Positions 8,979 to 18,516 of a DNA stretch of 64,000 nucleotides are shown here, one piece after another. The notes beneath the pieces were generated by a model, which was given only the letters and a program-made list of their open reading frames with translations, had not been told where the DNA came from and searched no databases. This DNA is from Oscillatoria sp. CS-180 (GTDB lineage Bacteria; Cyanobacteriota; Cyanobacteriia; Phormidesmidales; Phormidesmidaceae). The DNA is taken from assembly GCF_028330965.1 (NCBI RefSeq), contig NZ_JAQMUB010000043.1, positions 62,001 through 126,000 on the forward strand, read 5' to 3'. Made by a program: the position numbers and the translations under genes. The first letter of the stretch is position 1; each line of letters begins with the position of its first letter.

Positions 8979-9521
8979 ATATAATTTAGGCTAAATCGTT
9001 TAGATGTTTGTCCAAATGACACATTGTCTAACTCAGAAATCTCTTCAAATCCTTATTAGGAGTCTCTAGACGACTGGAAGCTATTGTAGAAAATCACACA
9101 GCAGTGACCTTTGAGAAAACCACTCAAGCAGACTATATTCCAGTGACGAGACAGCCTACTTTTCTTTAAAGCGCGGTCAAGTTCTATGCTCTCAGACATT
9201 TGGAGATCTCCATAGAGAAATAACGAGGCTAATACTGTAGGTTTTCTAGCCATTAAGTCTCGCAAGTAGCCTAGGGCAAATAAACCGAGGTAGAAACGAC
9301 GCGAACCCTTGTTCTGATGTTATCTTTACCTCAAATTAATTATCCGTACCTAAATAGCCTTAGGATTATTCTGTAAAATGAAAGAGCAGTTCATAGTGCA
9401 ATTGGATACAAGGTAAACTTCTAGTGGATGCATAAAACCTAGTTGCTGACACCCTTAAGCTGTAGAGTCGTTTTGCCTTTTAAGATGGCAACGATACAGC
9501 CAAATAATAAAGAAAGGGGTG
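8979..9521. other. Intergenic region, 543 nt
   Basis: Lies between the ABC exporter start and the 3' end of the small zinc-ribbon-like gene. A 69-codon TTG-initiated minus-strand frame (9056-9265) has no recognisable family and no ribosome-binding site. It may be a gene remnant. The exporter promoter is expected here, but no clear sigma-70 boxes could be assigned. Confidence 0.4.
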
Positions 9522-9950
9522 CTAACGTACAAACCCAAAATCTTTGACTCCATTAAAATTAATCATTCGTGACTGTCGCCTTGTAAATTCACTCACTGAA
9601 GGATTTCCGGCAGGCTGAATCACACCTGATACTTGCTGCCAAAGTTCTTTAGGTGCCACTCTGAGCACATAGGACCGATCGCCCGTCTTACAAACGTGAT
9701 ACCACTTTGTTTCCTGACAGTGGTCACACCAGAACGCCTCTAGCCATTCTCCGGTAAGCGGCACTGTATTGTGATGAGCAATGGCTAGTAGCGATCGCTT
9801 CGGACTTAGTCCTCGTTCCTGAAGCTGACCTGCTTCATCCGCGTATAGAGAATGCTTTTGGCTAACGCTATCCAGATAACAGTTGTGAACTGGACAGTAG
9901 ATCGCTCGTCGTTTTGAGCGCTTTCGGTTGCGTTCAGATCTTCTCTTCAT
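9522..9950 (-). CDS. Conserved hypothetical, CxxH/CxxC zinc-ribbon-like
   Basis: A 142-residue protein. The ATG at 9950 is chosen over an upstream in-frame start at 10037 because a near-perfect AGGAGGTG lies immediately before it (9951-9960). The very basic N-terminus (MKRRSERNRKRSKRR) is followed by CPVHNC and, about 65 residues later, CDHC. Together these could bind one zinc ion. The middle contains a run of histidines (AIAHHN) and a Trp-rich stretch. No enzyme motif is seen. The basic tail plus zinc-ribbon pattern suggests nucleic-acid binding, but this is inference. It stands between the polysaccharide biosynthesis run and wzc on the same strand, separated from both by long spacers. Confidence 0.72.
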   Translation of the reverse strand: MKRRSERNRKRSKRRAIYCPVHNCYLDSVSQKHSLYADEAGQLQERGLSPKRSLLAIAHHNTVPLTGEWLEAFWCDHCQETKWYHVCKTGDRSYVLRVAPKELWQQVSGVIQPAGNPSVSEFTRRQSRMINFNGVKDFGFVR

Positions 9951-10604
9951 AACACCTCCTATCACTAGATACACTAATCCTGTAGAGGGGTTATCTGGAG
10001 GGACTGAGATCCTAAGACCGTCGAAGCCCAACTCCAACTCTTAAAAGGCTAAATTGTATTTCTGACTACTAAAAACTTTCAGACTATTATAAAGACTCTA
10101 AAAAACTGCTTTAAGTTCCAGAATGCAAACTCATATGTGTACGACCTCCTAATCTATTTTATGCATACCGATATGTATTCATGGCGACATTAGGAATGCA
10201 GAATTATCTCAGACAATGAATACAGAAGTTGTGTCTTTGCATTGATGCTCTACATTTATTATCTCAGCAGTATTTAGTGGAAATCCGGACAATTCAGAAG
10301 GCTTTCAAACAGTATTGTACAAATAAATTGGGCATTAAGGGTCAACTCATAGACATAAAGCAGCACACCTGTGGAAACTACTGAGCCCTAAAAAAGTACC
10401 TAAGCAAAAGCTCTTTTGTTCTCATCAAACCTGAAGTCATGAATATGCGCTTCAAAGAAGCAAACAGAGCAATAGGCTATATTTATGGCGTTTTCGTGTA
10501 AAAAATTGATGTATTCTGATTTTCTGGCATGAACAAAAGAGCCATTAAAGGTTCTTCAAATGCTTTTCATGAGCCTTAAGTGCAAAACATAGGGTTCTCT
10601 AAAG

Positions 10605-10715
10605 TATAGTTGTCGCCAATTCGGCTAGGTTAGACAGCGGGTCATCTCGTGATGTGCTAATCACCAGGATGCCACTGAGTGCACAGCCTAGAGGGATATG
10701 CTTATAAATAGCTAT
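10605..10715 (+). repeat. Dispersed structured repeat, copy A (degenerate)
   Basis: Matches the family consensus through TGTCGCCAATTC, then GTGCTAATCACCAGGATGCC, ACTGAGTGCAC and AGCCTAG, ending in AATAGCTATG. It has more substitutions than the other copies and an insertion near the 3' end. Intergenic. Confidence 0.65.
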
Positions 10716-10940
10716 GATCCTGGCGACCAACAAGAATTTGACTGTAGTGAATTGTGCTATTCGTTGATAATTGTTGTCTATGAGCTCAAGTGCTTATAGG
10801 CGCAACTATTCAATCAGGACATTCAGATCATCAGGGTTTCTACTAAATCAAAAAGCGCTTCTCCTTCTCTCTTCTGCTATTTTTGGACAGCAAAAATAGA
10901 TTCTCAATCAAGCGATAACAATACAAACTCCCAAGCATCA

Positions 10941-10964
10941 GATCACTTGCTGTAGCAAGTGATC
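10941..10964 (-). terminator. Perfect hairpin downstream of wzc, no T-run
   Basis: GATCACTTGC (10941-10950), loop TGTA, GCAAGTGATC (10955-10964): a ten-base perfect stem 33 nt past the wzc stop. No U-tract follows on the minus strand, so it is either an RNA 3'-end stabiliser or a Rho-type or weak terminator. Confidence 0.45.
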
Positions 10965-10996
10965 ACTATCTGCGTCAATAATCGAAGCGGTTTTGC

Positions 10997-13237
10997 TTAA
11001 AGCGATAAGCCCTTTCTACGAGTCAAAACTCTTTCAGACTCAACTGCATTTTCTACAGAATAGCCCTTGGGCTGACGCAGATAGAACTGTCCATCTGGCT
11101 CATTCGTTGGATTCACACCATTGACAACCATGCCCAGCACTCGTTGTTGAGATTGGGCAAGAACGTCTGTCGCATTGCGCCCCTGAGCATGATCAACAAC
11201 ACCAGGACGCACCACTAGCAAAATACCATCAGACATTCTGCCTAAGATGGACGCATCTGCGTATCCTGATAGGGGAGGTGCATCTACAATAATCATTTCG
11301 TAGTGCTGAGCTAGCGATTGCAGAAGCGAATTCATTCGTTTCGAATCTAGCAGGGCCACGGGGTTTGGCGGTACAACCCCTCCGGTTAAAACGTCTAGAT
11401 TGCCTAGTACTGGCTGAATACAGTCCTTAACACTGGCCTGTCCTGTAATAACATGGCTAAGCCCTTGCTGATTCAAAACCTTAAGCGCATGATGTTGGCG
11501 TGGACATCTCATATCAGCATCAATTAGCAAAACCCGCTTGCCAACCTGAGCTAACGCCGCAGCAAGGTTCGCAGAAACTTCGGATTTTCCTTCTCCAGAA
11601 ACTGCACTCGTCATGACTACCGTTCTAAGTTCAGTATCAGACTGCAGAAATTTCAGATTCGCCTGAAGTATTTGATAGGCCTCTCGTACTCCTGAGTACT
11701 CAGGTTGATCCACCAGGAGTCGTGGTAGGGACGGATCGAGATCCTGTCGTCCTGAACTTTTTACAAAAGGGATGACACCTAGTAGCGTGTAGCCATAGAG
11801 TTCTTTTACCTCTTTGATCGTCTTGACAGAGCTATCTAGCAAATCGATCAAGAATGCCGTTGCAACCCCCAAGAGAAAACCAACAAATACGCCTGCCGCA
11901 AGGTAAAGCCTACTGCTAGATCCCATTGGATTTTCAGGAACCTCTGCTAAAGACACGACCTGTACGTTGCCAACAGTCTGATTTTCGATAACGCGGATTT
12001 CTTGGAGCTGGGCTAGTAGTGCCTCGTAAGTCGATTGGGATGCCTGAAGCTGACGTTCGAGCTGGCGTTGAGTCTTCTCTAGTTCTGGCAAGTTATCCAT
12101 CTCCTGAGTGTAGAGATCTCGGGTTTGGGTTAACTCGTTCAACCGATCTACTAGCCCCACTCGCTGGACTTCCAAATTAGCCAAATTGTCAATCAAGCCC
12201 AGACGCAAGTTGCCGAGCTGCAGACGGCCAAAATCTATTTGACTTACTGGAACAGATAGGTATTGCCCAGCAACTTCTTCGATGCGAACCTTCAATAGAG
12301 CTTCAGCTTCAGCTTGTTCTCGCAGTAAAATCCGCATCTCTGGATGATTTTCGCTGTAGAGGGCCCGCAGTTCTGCTACCTCAGACTGCACTGTCTGCAA
12401 ATTCGCTAGGGCAGTTTGCACCCCTTCAGATTGATTGAGTGCACTGAGTGAAATTGCTTCTGATACACCTAATCCTAATTGTCCTTGTAGTCGGTTAGCT
12501 TGAGCACCTACCTCTGAAAGGTCAGCTTGAACTTGATAAATCTCCTCATCAAGCTCGGACAATGTCCTGACAGCGTTGTTAGCTTCGGCATCTAAAACGA
12601 TGACGCCATTATCTTCCTTGAACTGACGAAGGTCTGATTCTGCTTCTAGTACATTATCTTCAATAGTAGGTAGTTGTTCCTCAATGAAACGCCGGGCTGC
12701 TGCTGCCTCTTCCTTGTTGTTTGCTATGTTGAGCTCGCGATACTCCTGAATAACCTGATTGACGATCGCCGCCGCTTCCTCTGGATCATCGGATTGAGTT
12801 GAGATTTGTAGGATTTCGGTTCCTGTAATAGGTGAAACATCAACCCTACCAAGTAATGATCGGGGCTCAACAGGCTCACCATTGTCATTAATGAGTTCCA
12901 GTTCCTCGATAACCTCTTGCATGACAGGCAAAGATCTTACAATCTCAGACTGTGTATCTAATGGTTCTCCACGACCTGGAAGTACGTCCACCTGACCCCG
13001 ATCATCTTCCAACCCAGTGAGGGCAGAGGTACGATCGCTCTTAAACCTAACTCGACCTTCGGCAGAGTAGACGTCCTCCTCCCTCAAAGCAGCAAAGAGG
13101 GCTAGTGCCACCGTACCGCCGAACACGACAAGCGCTGGCAACCAGCGCCGCTTGAGCACTAGCCAATACTTTTGAAAGTCTATTTCTTCAATATATTCGG
13201 CGGTTTGCCGAGTATCACTATCATGTTGTTGAGACAT
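10997..13237 (-). CDS. Polysaccharide co-polymerase / tyrosine autokinase (Wzc type)
   Basis: A 746-residue inner-membrane protein. Order of parts: a cytoplasmic tail, first membrane helix at about 33-50, a long extracytoplasmic Wzz domain with coiled coil (about 55-440), second helix at about 444-466, then a cytoplasmic BY-kinase domain. Kinase motifs are Walker A AVSGEGKS at 545-552, Walker A' LLIDADMR at 570-577 and Walker B MIIVDAPP at 648-655. The family controls chain length and export of capsular or exopolysaccharide through cycles of tyrosine autophosphorylation. The C-terminal tail has only two tyrosines (about 719 and 726) rather than the usual cluster, so phospho-regulation may be reduced. 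It is oriented with the leftward polysaccharide genes and anchors that assignment. Confidence 0.92.
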   Translation of the reverse strand: MSQQHDSDTRQTAEYIEEIDFQKYWLVLKRRWLPALVVFGGTVALALFAALREEDVYSAEGRVRFKSDRTSALTGLEDDRGQVDVLPGRGEPLDTQSEIVRSLPVMQEVIEELELINDNGEPVEPRSLLGRVDVSPITGTEILQISTQSDDPEEAAAIVNQVIQEYRELNIANNKEEAAAARRFIEEQLPTIEDNVLEAESDLRQFKEDNGVIVLDAEANNAVRTLSELDEEIYQVQADLSEVGAQANRLQGQLGLGVSEAISLSALNQSEGVQTALANLQTVQSEVAELRALYSENHPEMRILLREQAEAEALLKVRIEEVAGQYLSVPVSQIDFGRLQLGNLRLGLIDNLANLEVQRVGLVDRLNELTQTRDLYTQEMDNLPELEKTQRQLERQLQASQSTYEALLAQLQEIRVIENQTVGNVQVVSLAEVPENPMGSSSRLYLAAGVFVGFLLGVATAFLIDLLDSSVKTIKEVKELYGYTLLGVIPFVKSSGRQDLDPSLPRLLVDQPEYSGVREAYQILQANLKFLQSDTELRTVVMTSAVSGEGKSEVSANLAAALAQVGKRVLLIDADMRCPRQHHALKVLNQQGLSHVITGQASVKDCIQPVLGNLDVLTGGVVPPNPVALLDSKRMNSLLQSLAQHYEMIIVDAPPLSGYADASILGRMSDGILLVVRPGVVDHAQGRNATDVLAQSQQRVLGMVVNGVNPTNEPDGQFYLRQPKGYSVENAVESERVLTRRKGLSL

Positions 13238-14002
13238 ATCAGCTTATCAGCCCCTTATTATAGAGCGCCCCCGGATAAGTCTTTGCTTACAGGCTACGGC
13301 AGTTTAAGTCAGCCTATGACAAAGCTATGAGTTAGTTTGACACCTCGGTCAGTGGTCAAATGGATATAGACCGTACCTTAAAATTGCCAACACCACATTA
13401 CAAACAATAACGCCTTCGTACTCTCTTCTGAGTCCCGCTTATTACTCAAAAGTTCCCACATCACTTCCTGAGAAACACGGTGTTTTGCTCATATCAAGTA
13501 AATTTAGGTGAAACTATGTAGAACCCCAGATCGTTCTTTTTGAACGCATAGATAAATGAAAGAAACTTGAACCGTACTCTCTCAGCTGCTACCCGAAATT
13601 AATTTCAGTGATGTCACTTAAATAGCTGACTTCAGGTGTGTAAAATTACTGAAACGGTCGCCCAAAAAACTATCAGTACACCCGACTGCGAGCGATGAAC
13701 TGGCAGTGCGATATTTTGACTGCAGTACACTTCCCTGCATTAACCTACGGTCCTTTTGCTTAGCTGTCAGGAAAGAGTACTTTGCTGAAGAGATAGGTAT
13801 GTTTTAGTACCTCTTTGCTTCATTTAAGGCAATCTGTAGTGCCTATCAATCTACAGACTTCGCTCATGAATCTATACAGATCCGTGAAAGGCTGCTGCCA
13901 TTGCTACAGACGGTGTTTCAATCTTCGTGAGAGTTTGTCTGGTAGCCTGTCATCACAGCAGCATCTTAAAGATATGAAGCGGATAAGTAGACGAGAAGGA
14001 CT
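13238..14002. other. Intergenic region between divergent wzc and potA, 765 nt
   Basis: Should hold the promoters of wzc (leftward) and the polyamine transporter (rightward). One inverted repeat is visible about 100 nt upstream of wzc: TTTGAC at 13336-13341 and GTCAAA at 13355-13360. A 70-codon frame near 13815 looks spurious. No recognised regulator site. Confidence 0.4.
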
Positions 14003-15202
14003 ATGGCACTGGACACCCAAAATCTAGCTTCGACTCAGCCGAAGCTATCACAACTGGATACAGCGGGGGACATTCAGGAGGCTGTAGCGCGGGGAGCCGC
14101 AGGGGTTTCGTTACGCTCAGTCACGAAGAAGTACGGTAACTTCACTGCGATCGAAAATCTGACGTTAGATATTCCTGCAGGTTCCTATTGTTGTCTATTA
14201 GGTCCTAGCGGCTGTGGAAAAACGACGACGCTGCGGATGGTGGCAGGGCATGAGCCGGTGACGAATGGTGATGTTTACATTGGCGATCGCCGCGTCAACG
14301 CCCTGCCGCCAGCCAAACGAAACACTGCCATGATGTTTCAAAATTATGCGCTGTTTCCTCACAAGACCGTGTGGCAAAACGTGGAATTTGGTCTGCGGAT
14401 GCGAGGCATCAACACTGCTGAGCGGCAAGTGCGAGTCAGTGAAATTTTGGAGTTGGTTGGGTTGGGACATACCGGCGATCGCAAGCCCGATCAGCTAAGC
14501 GGAGGCCAACAGCAGCGGATCGCGTTGGCTCGGGCACTGGTCACCCGTCCCCAAGTTTTAATGCTAGATGAACCACTTAGCGCCCTGGACGAAAATCTGC
14601 GAGTCCGTATGCGGAGTGAACTGCGAAACATTCAGAAGCAATTTGGTCTGACCTTTATTCAGGTCACCCATCACGTCGAAGAGGCCTTTTCGCTTTCTGA
14701 TCAGATTGTCGTGATGGACCACGGACACATTGATCAGGTCGCAACACCCACGGAACTGTTCGAAGCGCCTGCCTCTCGCTTTGTGGCCCGGTTCATTGGC
14801 GACAACAACATTTTCGAAGGCAAGGTGGTGAACGTCATTCCCGATGACGGCACCTTCGATGTCATTGAACTAGATGTCGAAGGCTTGGGCTCTGTCTTTA
14901 GCCGAGGACAAGCCGTGCCTGTGGGCCAAACGGCGGCCTGCTCTGTCCGCCCAGATTTACTGGCCATAGTGACTAGCTCAGAAGAACAATCATCCTTCAC
15001 GAAGGACAACCACCTGACAGCGAGGATCGTAGACGTTGAGCTGACGGGCTACGTGACTCGCGTAGGACTTCTCTCTGAAGCCACCGGACAGGAACTGCTC
15101 TACAAGGTTCGGACCTCAGACTGGTCGCGGATGGGATTGAGCGAAGGGCAGGTCGTTATGCTGCGCTGGTCTGCCCATGATTGCGTTTTTCTACCGTATT
15201 GA
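14003..15202 (+). CDS. potA: Polyamine ABC transporter ATPase (PotA-like)
   Basis: A 399-residue importer ATPase. After a 30-residue extension come Walker A LGPSGCGKTT, Q-loop MMFQNYALFPH, signature LSGGQQQRIA, Walker B VLMLDEPLSALD and the switch histidine QVTHHVEEA. The last 100 residues form the TOBE regulatory domain that binds the substrate-related signal in CUT1/PotA ATPases. AGAAGGA precedes the ATG. It heads a four-gene run (ATPase, binding protein, two permeases), the usual spermidine/putrescine importer order in cyanobacteria. Related importers for iron or thiamine share this ATPase type, so substrate identity rests on the whole set. Confidence 0.9.
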   Translation: MALDTQNLASTQPKLSQLDTAGDIQEAVARGAAGVSLRSVTKKYGNFTAIENLTLDIPAGSYCCLLGPSGCGKTTTLRMVAGHEPVTNGDVYIGDRRVNALPPAKRNTAMMFQNYALFPHKTVWQNVEFGLRMRGINTAERQVRVSEILELVGLGHTGDRKPDQLSGGQQQRIALARALVTRPQVLMLDEPLSALDENLRVRMRSELRNIQKQFGLTFIQVTHHVEEAFSLSDQIVVMDHGHIDQVATPTELFEAPASRFVARFIGDNNIFEGKVVNVIPDDGTFDVIELDVEGLGSVFSRGQAVPVGQTAACSVRPDLLAIVTSSEEQSSFTKDNHLTARIVDVELTGYVTRVGLLSEATGQELLYKVRTSDWSRMGLSEGQVVMLRWSAHDCVFLPY

Positions 15203-15265
15203 TACGGTGTTGACTGATTGCCTTAAACTGCCCTTAATCAATTTACGTTGTGAGGAACATTTTCG

Positions 15266-16573
15266 ATGGCTAACATTTCTCGTCGTCACGTCATTCGGAC
15301 TGGGCTGGCCGCTGGGGCTGCGATCGCAGCGGCTCGATGTGGTACTGCCCCTGAAGGAACTCCCAATAATCCCGCTCCGGGTCCCGAGGTCAACACCAAC
15401 CAAATTAAGGACGTGACCCTGCGACTCATTGGTACTGGAGTGTCTCAAATCAATGAGATTCGCGACAAGGCGCAGGAAGATCTAGGCTTCAGCGTGGAAA
15501 TGCGAGCACTGAGCACCGAAGAGAATAACCAGATTGCCATTACGCAGCCAGGGCAGTACGACATCTTTGATGGGGAATACTTCAGCTTGCCGCTGGTGGT
15601 CCCTTCTGGAAACTTGCAGGCGATCGATATCTCACGGATTTCAGACTGGGACAAAATTGTGTCCTTTTTCACAACTGGTGAATTCGACGGTATGCCTGTA
15701 GAAGCCTCTCAGGGCACCGCACCTTACAAGGTCATGTACCTTCAGGGTGCAGACTCAACGGAATTTTCCAGTACGCCTACGGATCATGCGACGCTGATCC
15801 CGTTCCAATACAACGCTGATACCCTGGGCTATCGTCCTGACTTGGTGGGACGCAACATTGAAACTTGGGGCGAGCTTTTCAACGAAGAATTTAGGGGTAA
15901 GACCTCCATTCTGGATATTCCTCAGATCGGCATTATGGATGCGGCAATGGTTGCTGAGTCCTTGGGACTGATGACGTTTGGCGATAAAGGCAATATGACG
16001 CAGGCCGAAATCGACCAGATCATTGAGATCTTGAAGGAGCAAAAAGCTGCGGGCCAGTTCCGAGCCTTTTGGAAGACCTTCGACGAATCAGTCAACCTAA
16101 TGTCTTCTGGCGAAGTTATCCTGCAATCGATGTGGTCTCCAGCGGTGACAGCAGTTCAATCCAAGGGAATTGACTGCATCTACGCTCCTCTAAAAGAAGG
16201 CTATCGCGGCTGGGGTGGCGGTGTCGGCCTATCTAAAGGCTTAGAGGGCATTCAGCTGGATGCGGCTTACGAATATCTGAACTGGATGTTGGAAGGCTGG
16301 GTCGGCGCGTTCTTAGGCCGTCAAGGCTACTACAGTGCAGCTCCTGAAAATGCCAAGCAGTATATGTCTGATGCCGAATGGGCCTACTGGTATGAGGGGG
16401 AACCTGCTCCCGAAGATATCGTAGACCCCTTTGGTAAGACCCTAGCCAAGACCAGCACAGTCCGTGACGGTGGATCCTTTAAGGAGCGCTTCGGCAATAT
16501 TGTCTGCTGGAATTCCGCGATGGAGGAAAATACCTATCTCGTTCAGAAGTGGAATGAGTTTATTGCTTCATAA
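15266..16573 (+). CDS. potD: Extracellular solute-binding protein (PotD-like), Tat signal
   Basis: A 435-residue periplasmic binding protein. The N-terminus SRRHVIRTGLAAGAAIAAA is a twin-arginine signal, so it is probably exported folded. The Cys after it (ARCG) is close to, but not a good, lipobox. The mature part has family 1/PotD-type features, including VTLRLIGTGVS and FDGEYFSLP near the start and WGGGVGLSKG late. It begins 63 nt after potA and should deliver polyamine or a related cation to the two permeases downstream. At 435 residues it is longer than E. coli PotD (about 350), in line with cyanobacterial homologues. Ligand is inferred from family. Confidence 0.85.
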   Translation: MANISRRHVIRTGLAAGAAIAAARCGTAPEGTPNNPAPGPEVNTNQIKDVTLRLIGTGVSQINEIRDKAQEDLGFSVEMRALSTEENNQIAITQPGQYDIFDGEYFSLPLVVPSGNLQAIDISRISDWDKIVSFFTTGEFDGMPVEASQGTAPYKVMYLQGADSTEFSSTPTDHATLIPFQYNADTLGYRPDLVGRNIETWGELFNEEFRGKTSILDIPQIGIMDAAMVAESLGLMTFGDKGNMTQAEIDQIIEILKEQKAAGQFRAFWKTFDESVNLMSSGEVILQSMWSPAVTAVQSKGIDCIYAPLKEGYRGWGGGVGLSKGLEGIQLDAAYEYLNWMLEGWVGAFLGRQGYYSAAPENAKQYMSDAEWAYWYEGEPAPEDIVDPFGKTLAKTSTVRDGGSFKERFGNIVCWNSAMEENTYLVQKWNEFIAS

Positions 16574-16594
16574 GGGCCCAATCTCTACAGGTAG

Positions 16595-16611
16595 GGTGGG
16601 CTGTGCCCACC
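16595..16611. repeat. GGTGGGC/GCCCACC hairpin
   Basis: GGTGGGC (16595-16601), loop TGT, GCCCACC (16605-16611), in the gap between potD and potB. This palindrome is a common short intergenic repeat in cyanobacteria. It could pause transcription or stabilise the potA-potD part of the message. Confidence 0.6.
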
Positions 16612-16667
16612 TTCCTCATTTATCCCTACAGTCTCTAGCCTCATAGGCTTCGCATTCAACACGACCA

Positions 16668-17525
16668 ATGTCCAAAACCTGGGTTCGCCTAAAACCGTAT
16701 TTACTGGTGACGCCTCAGGCGATCGCCCTTGCCATCTTCCTGATTTTCCCTATTGTGCTGATTGGGGTCGTGAGCTTTTGGGAATTTAATGGCTACTCCA
16801 TGACGCCCGCGTTCACTCTGGCGAACTACCGAGGTATCTTCACCTCTGAAGTCACGTTGAGGACATACCTTAATACCTTCAAGTTTGTCGGTCTGGTTTG
16901 GCTAGCGACGCTGCTAATAGGTTATCCTGTCGCCTTCTTTCTGTCGTTCCATATTCCCAAGCTGAAATGGCAAATTCTCCTGTTTCTCATCTGTACGATT
17001 CCATTCTGGACATCGAATATTATCCGGATGATCTCGTGGCTGCCGTTGTTGGGTAAGGAAGGTCTGGTTAATCAACTGCTAACTGGAGCAGGATTGATCA
17101 ATCAGCCGTTGGAGTTTTTGCTGTACTCTGACTTCGCCGTCGTTCTAGGGATGGTGCACCTTTACATCATCTTCATGATTGCTCCCATCTTCAATAGCCT
17201 CATGCGGATAGACCGGACCCTAATTACTGCCGCTGAGGACATGGGAGCTTCTGGTTTCGAGGTATTCAAAGAGATCATTTTGCCGCTGTCAGCTCCAGGC
17301 ATCGCGATTGGGTCTATTTTCGTGGTGACGCTGGTAATGGGGGAGTTTGTCACAGTGCGACTGATGGGCGGTGGGCAGGCTGCCTCTGTTGGCAAGCTCA
17401 TTCAAACGCAAATCGGTAGTCTGCAATATCCGCTAGCTGCCGCAAACGCGATTGTTCTGCTGACGATTACCTTGCTGATCGTGTTTTCCATTCTCCGTGT
17501 TGTGAATATTCGCAAGGAGCTGTAG
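16668..17525 (+). CDS. potB: Polyamine ABC transporter permease (PotB-like)
   Basis: A 285-residue integral membrane protein with about six hydrophobic segments, beginning IALAIFLIFPIVLIGVVSF. The cytoplasmic EAA loop that docks on the ATPase is AAEDMGASGFEVFKEIILPL, followed by SAPGIAIG. It forms the importer channel with the next gene product in the plasma membrane. It ends with TAG at 17523-17525, whose final G is shared with the GTG start of the second permease, a sign of translational coupling. It is separated from potD by 94 nt containing a short hairpin repeat. Confidence 0.92.
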   Translation: MSKTWVRLKPYLLVTPQAIALAIFLIFPIVLIGVVSFWEFNGYSMTPAFTLANYRGIFTSEVTLRTYLNTFKFVGLVWLATLLIGYPVAFFLSFHIPKLKWQILLFLICTIPFWTSNIIRMISWLPLLGKEGLVNQLLTGAGLINQPLEFLLYSDFAVVLGMVHLYIIFMIAPIFNSLMRIDRTLITAAEDMGASGFEVFKEIILPLSAPGIAIGSIFVVTLVMGEFVTVRLMGGGQAASVGKLIQTQIGSLQYPLAAANAIVLLTITLLIVFSILRVVNIRKEL

Positions 17526-18343
17526 TGAACGCCATGAAACAGCGATCGCTCTCCTTTTACCTACTCGCTATTTTCTTTGGGCTGTTCGTTCTTTTTCTCT
17601 ACGGCCCCATGATCACAATCTTCATCCTCTCTCTACAGGGACCCGATGGTACATTGACGTTTCCTATCCGGAGCTTTGGAATTTATTGGTTGGGTCAAGT
17701 GTTCCAAGAGCAGCGGGTGGGCAATTTCGTCGAACCGTTCCAGCGATCAATTGTGTTGGGATTGATTGTCACCGGATTGGTTGTCGGCATGTCAACGTTA
17801 TCGGCAATGGCCTATCGCCAGCGGTTCAAAGGCTCGACCGTGCTGTTTTATTTGGCGATCGCCGCCCTCATCGTCCCTAGTATTCTCATTTCATTGGGCC
17901 TGGGCGTCATGTTCCAAGTCTTGGGGTGGCCAGTGAACTGGTTTAGTTCGGGCTTAGGGGCTCATCTAACGTGGACGCTACCTGTCGCTTTTCTCATCAT
18001 GTTAGGCATCTTCAATCGTTTCAACCCCTCCTACGAAGAAGCCGCGAAAGACTTAGGCGCAAACGACCCCAAAACCTTCTGGGAGATTGTGTTGCCCTTG
18101 ATCGCACCCAGTTTGATCGGCGTTGGGTTGTTGACGTTCACTTTGTCCTATGACGAGTTCACTCGCACGTCGCTCGTTTCCGGTCAACACAACACGCTCC
18201 CTCTAGAAATCTTCGGAATGACAACCAACGTCACGTCTCCAGCGCTCTACGCCTTAGGTACGCTAACAACGCTGTTTTCATTCACGATGATCGTGATTGC
18301 CTACCTCGTTGTGAGTCGCCTCGCGCGCCGACAACAAGGATAG
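17525..18343 (+). CDS. potC: Polyamine ABC transporter permease (PotC-like)
   Basis: A 272-residue second permease with six predicted membrane helices. The EAA loop AAKDLGANDPKTFWEIVLPL is followed by IAPSL. It pairs with PotB to form the heterodimeric channel. The GTG at 17525 overlaps the PotB stop by one base; an ATG at 17534 is an alternative three codons later. It is the last gene of the operon. A copy of the dispersed structured repeat lies shortly downstream (18427-18516). Confidence 0.92.
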   Translation: MNAMKQRSLSFYLLAIFFGLFVLFLYGPMITIFILSLQGPDGTLTFPIRSFGIYWLGQVFQEQRVGNFVEPFQRSIVLGLIVTGLVVGMSTLSAMAYRQRFKGSTVLFYLAIAALIVPSILISLGLGVMFQVLGWPVNWFSSGLGAHLTWTLPVAFLIMLGIFNRFNPSYEEAAKDLGANDPKTFWEIVLPLIAPSLIGVGLLTFTLSYDEFTRTSLVSGQHNTLPLEIFGMTTNVTSPALYALGTLTTLFSFTMIVIAYLVVSRLARRQQG

Positions 18344-18426
18344 AACCAAGAGGAAAGGGTAAAAGAAGTAGGCCGGACTCCAACTCCCTACCCAAATAGG
18401 ATTTCTAGCTCAAGCGAGTCTCAAAA

Positions 18427-18516
18427 GTGCCGTTAGGACGAGCCGGCAGGCCATCTTGCTATCTGCTAAGCACCCGAATGCTGTTGAGTGCACGAGCTTG
18501 GATAGCTAAAGCTATG
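18427..18516 (+). repeat. Dispersed structured repeat, copy B
   Basis: Contains GCCGTTAGGACGAGCCGGC, GGCCATCTTGCT, CTAAGCACCCGAATGC, TGTTGAGTGCACGAGC and GATAGCTAAAGCTATG in consensus order. Its 3' end abuts the stop codon of the minus-strand lipoprotein gene (18517). Confidence 0.85.

Larger units (their letters stand above)
9951..10996. other. Intergenic region, about 1.05 kb
   Basis: A long AT-rich spacer upstream of the zinc-ribbon-like gene and downstream of wzc. It contains a degenerate copy of the dispersed structured repeat (10605-10715) and a perfect hairpin after wzc (10941-10964). No credible coding frame was seen. A regulatory leader for the small gene could lie here, but no known riboswitch was recognised. 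Confidence 0.5.

Noticed and set aside
9056-9265. 69-codon minus-strand frame upstream of the ABC exporter
   Set aside because: TTG start, no ribosome-binding site, no recognisable family. It could be a remnant of a polysaccharide gene, but nothing in the sequence supports a working product.
13815-14027. 70-codon plus-strand frame overlapping the start of potA
   Set aside because: Cys/Arg-rich composition of a non-coding frame, overlap with a well-supported gene start, and no ribosome-binding site.
15266-15370. Lipoprotein signal on the PotD-like protein
   Set aside because: The residues before the Cys (AAAR) do not fit a lipobox; a twin-arginine signal explains the N-terminus better.
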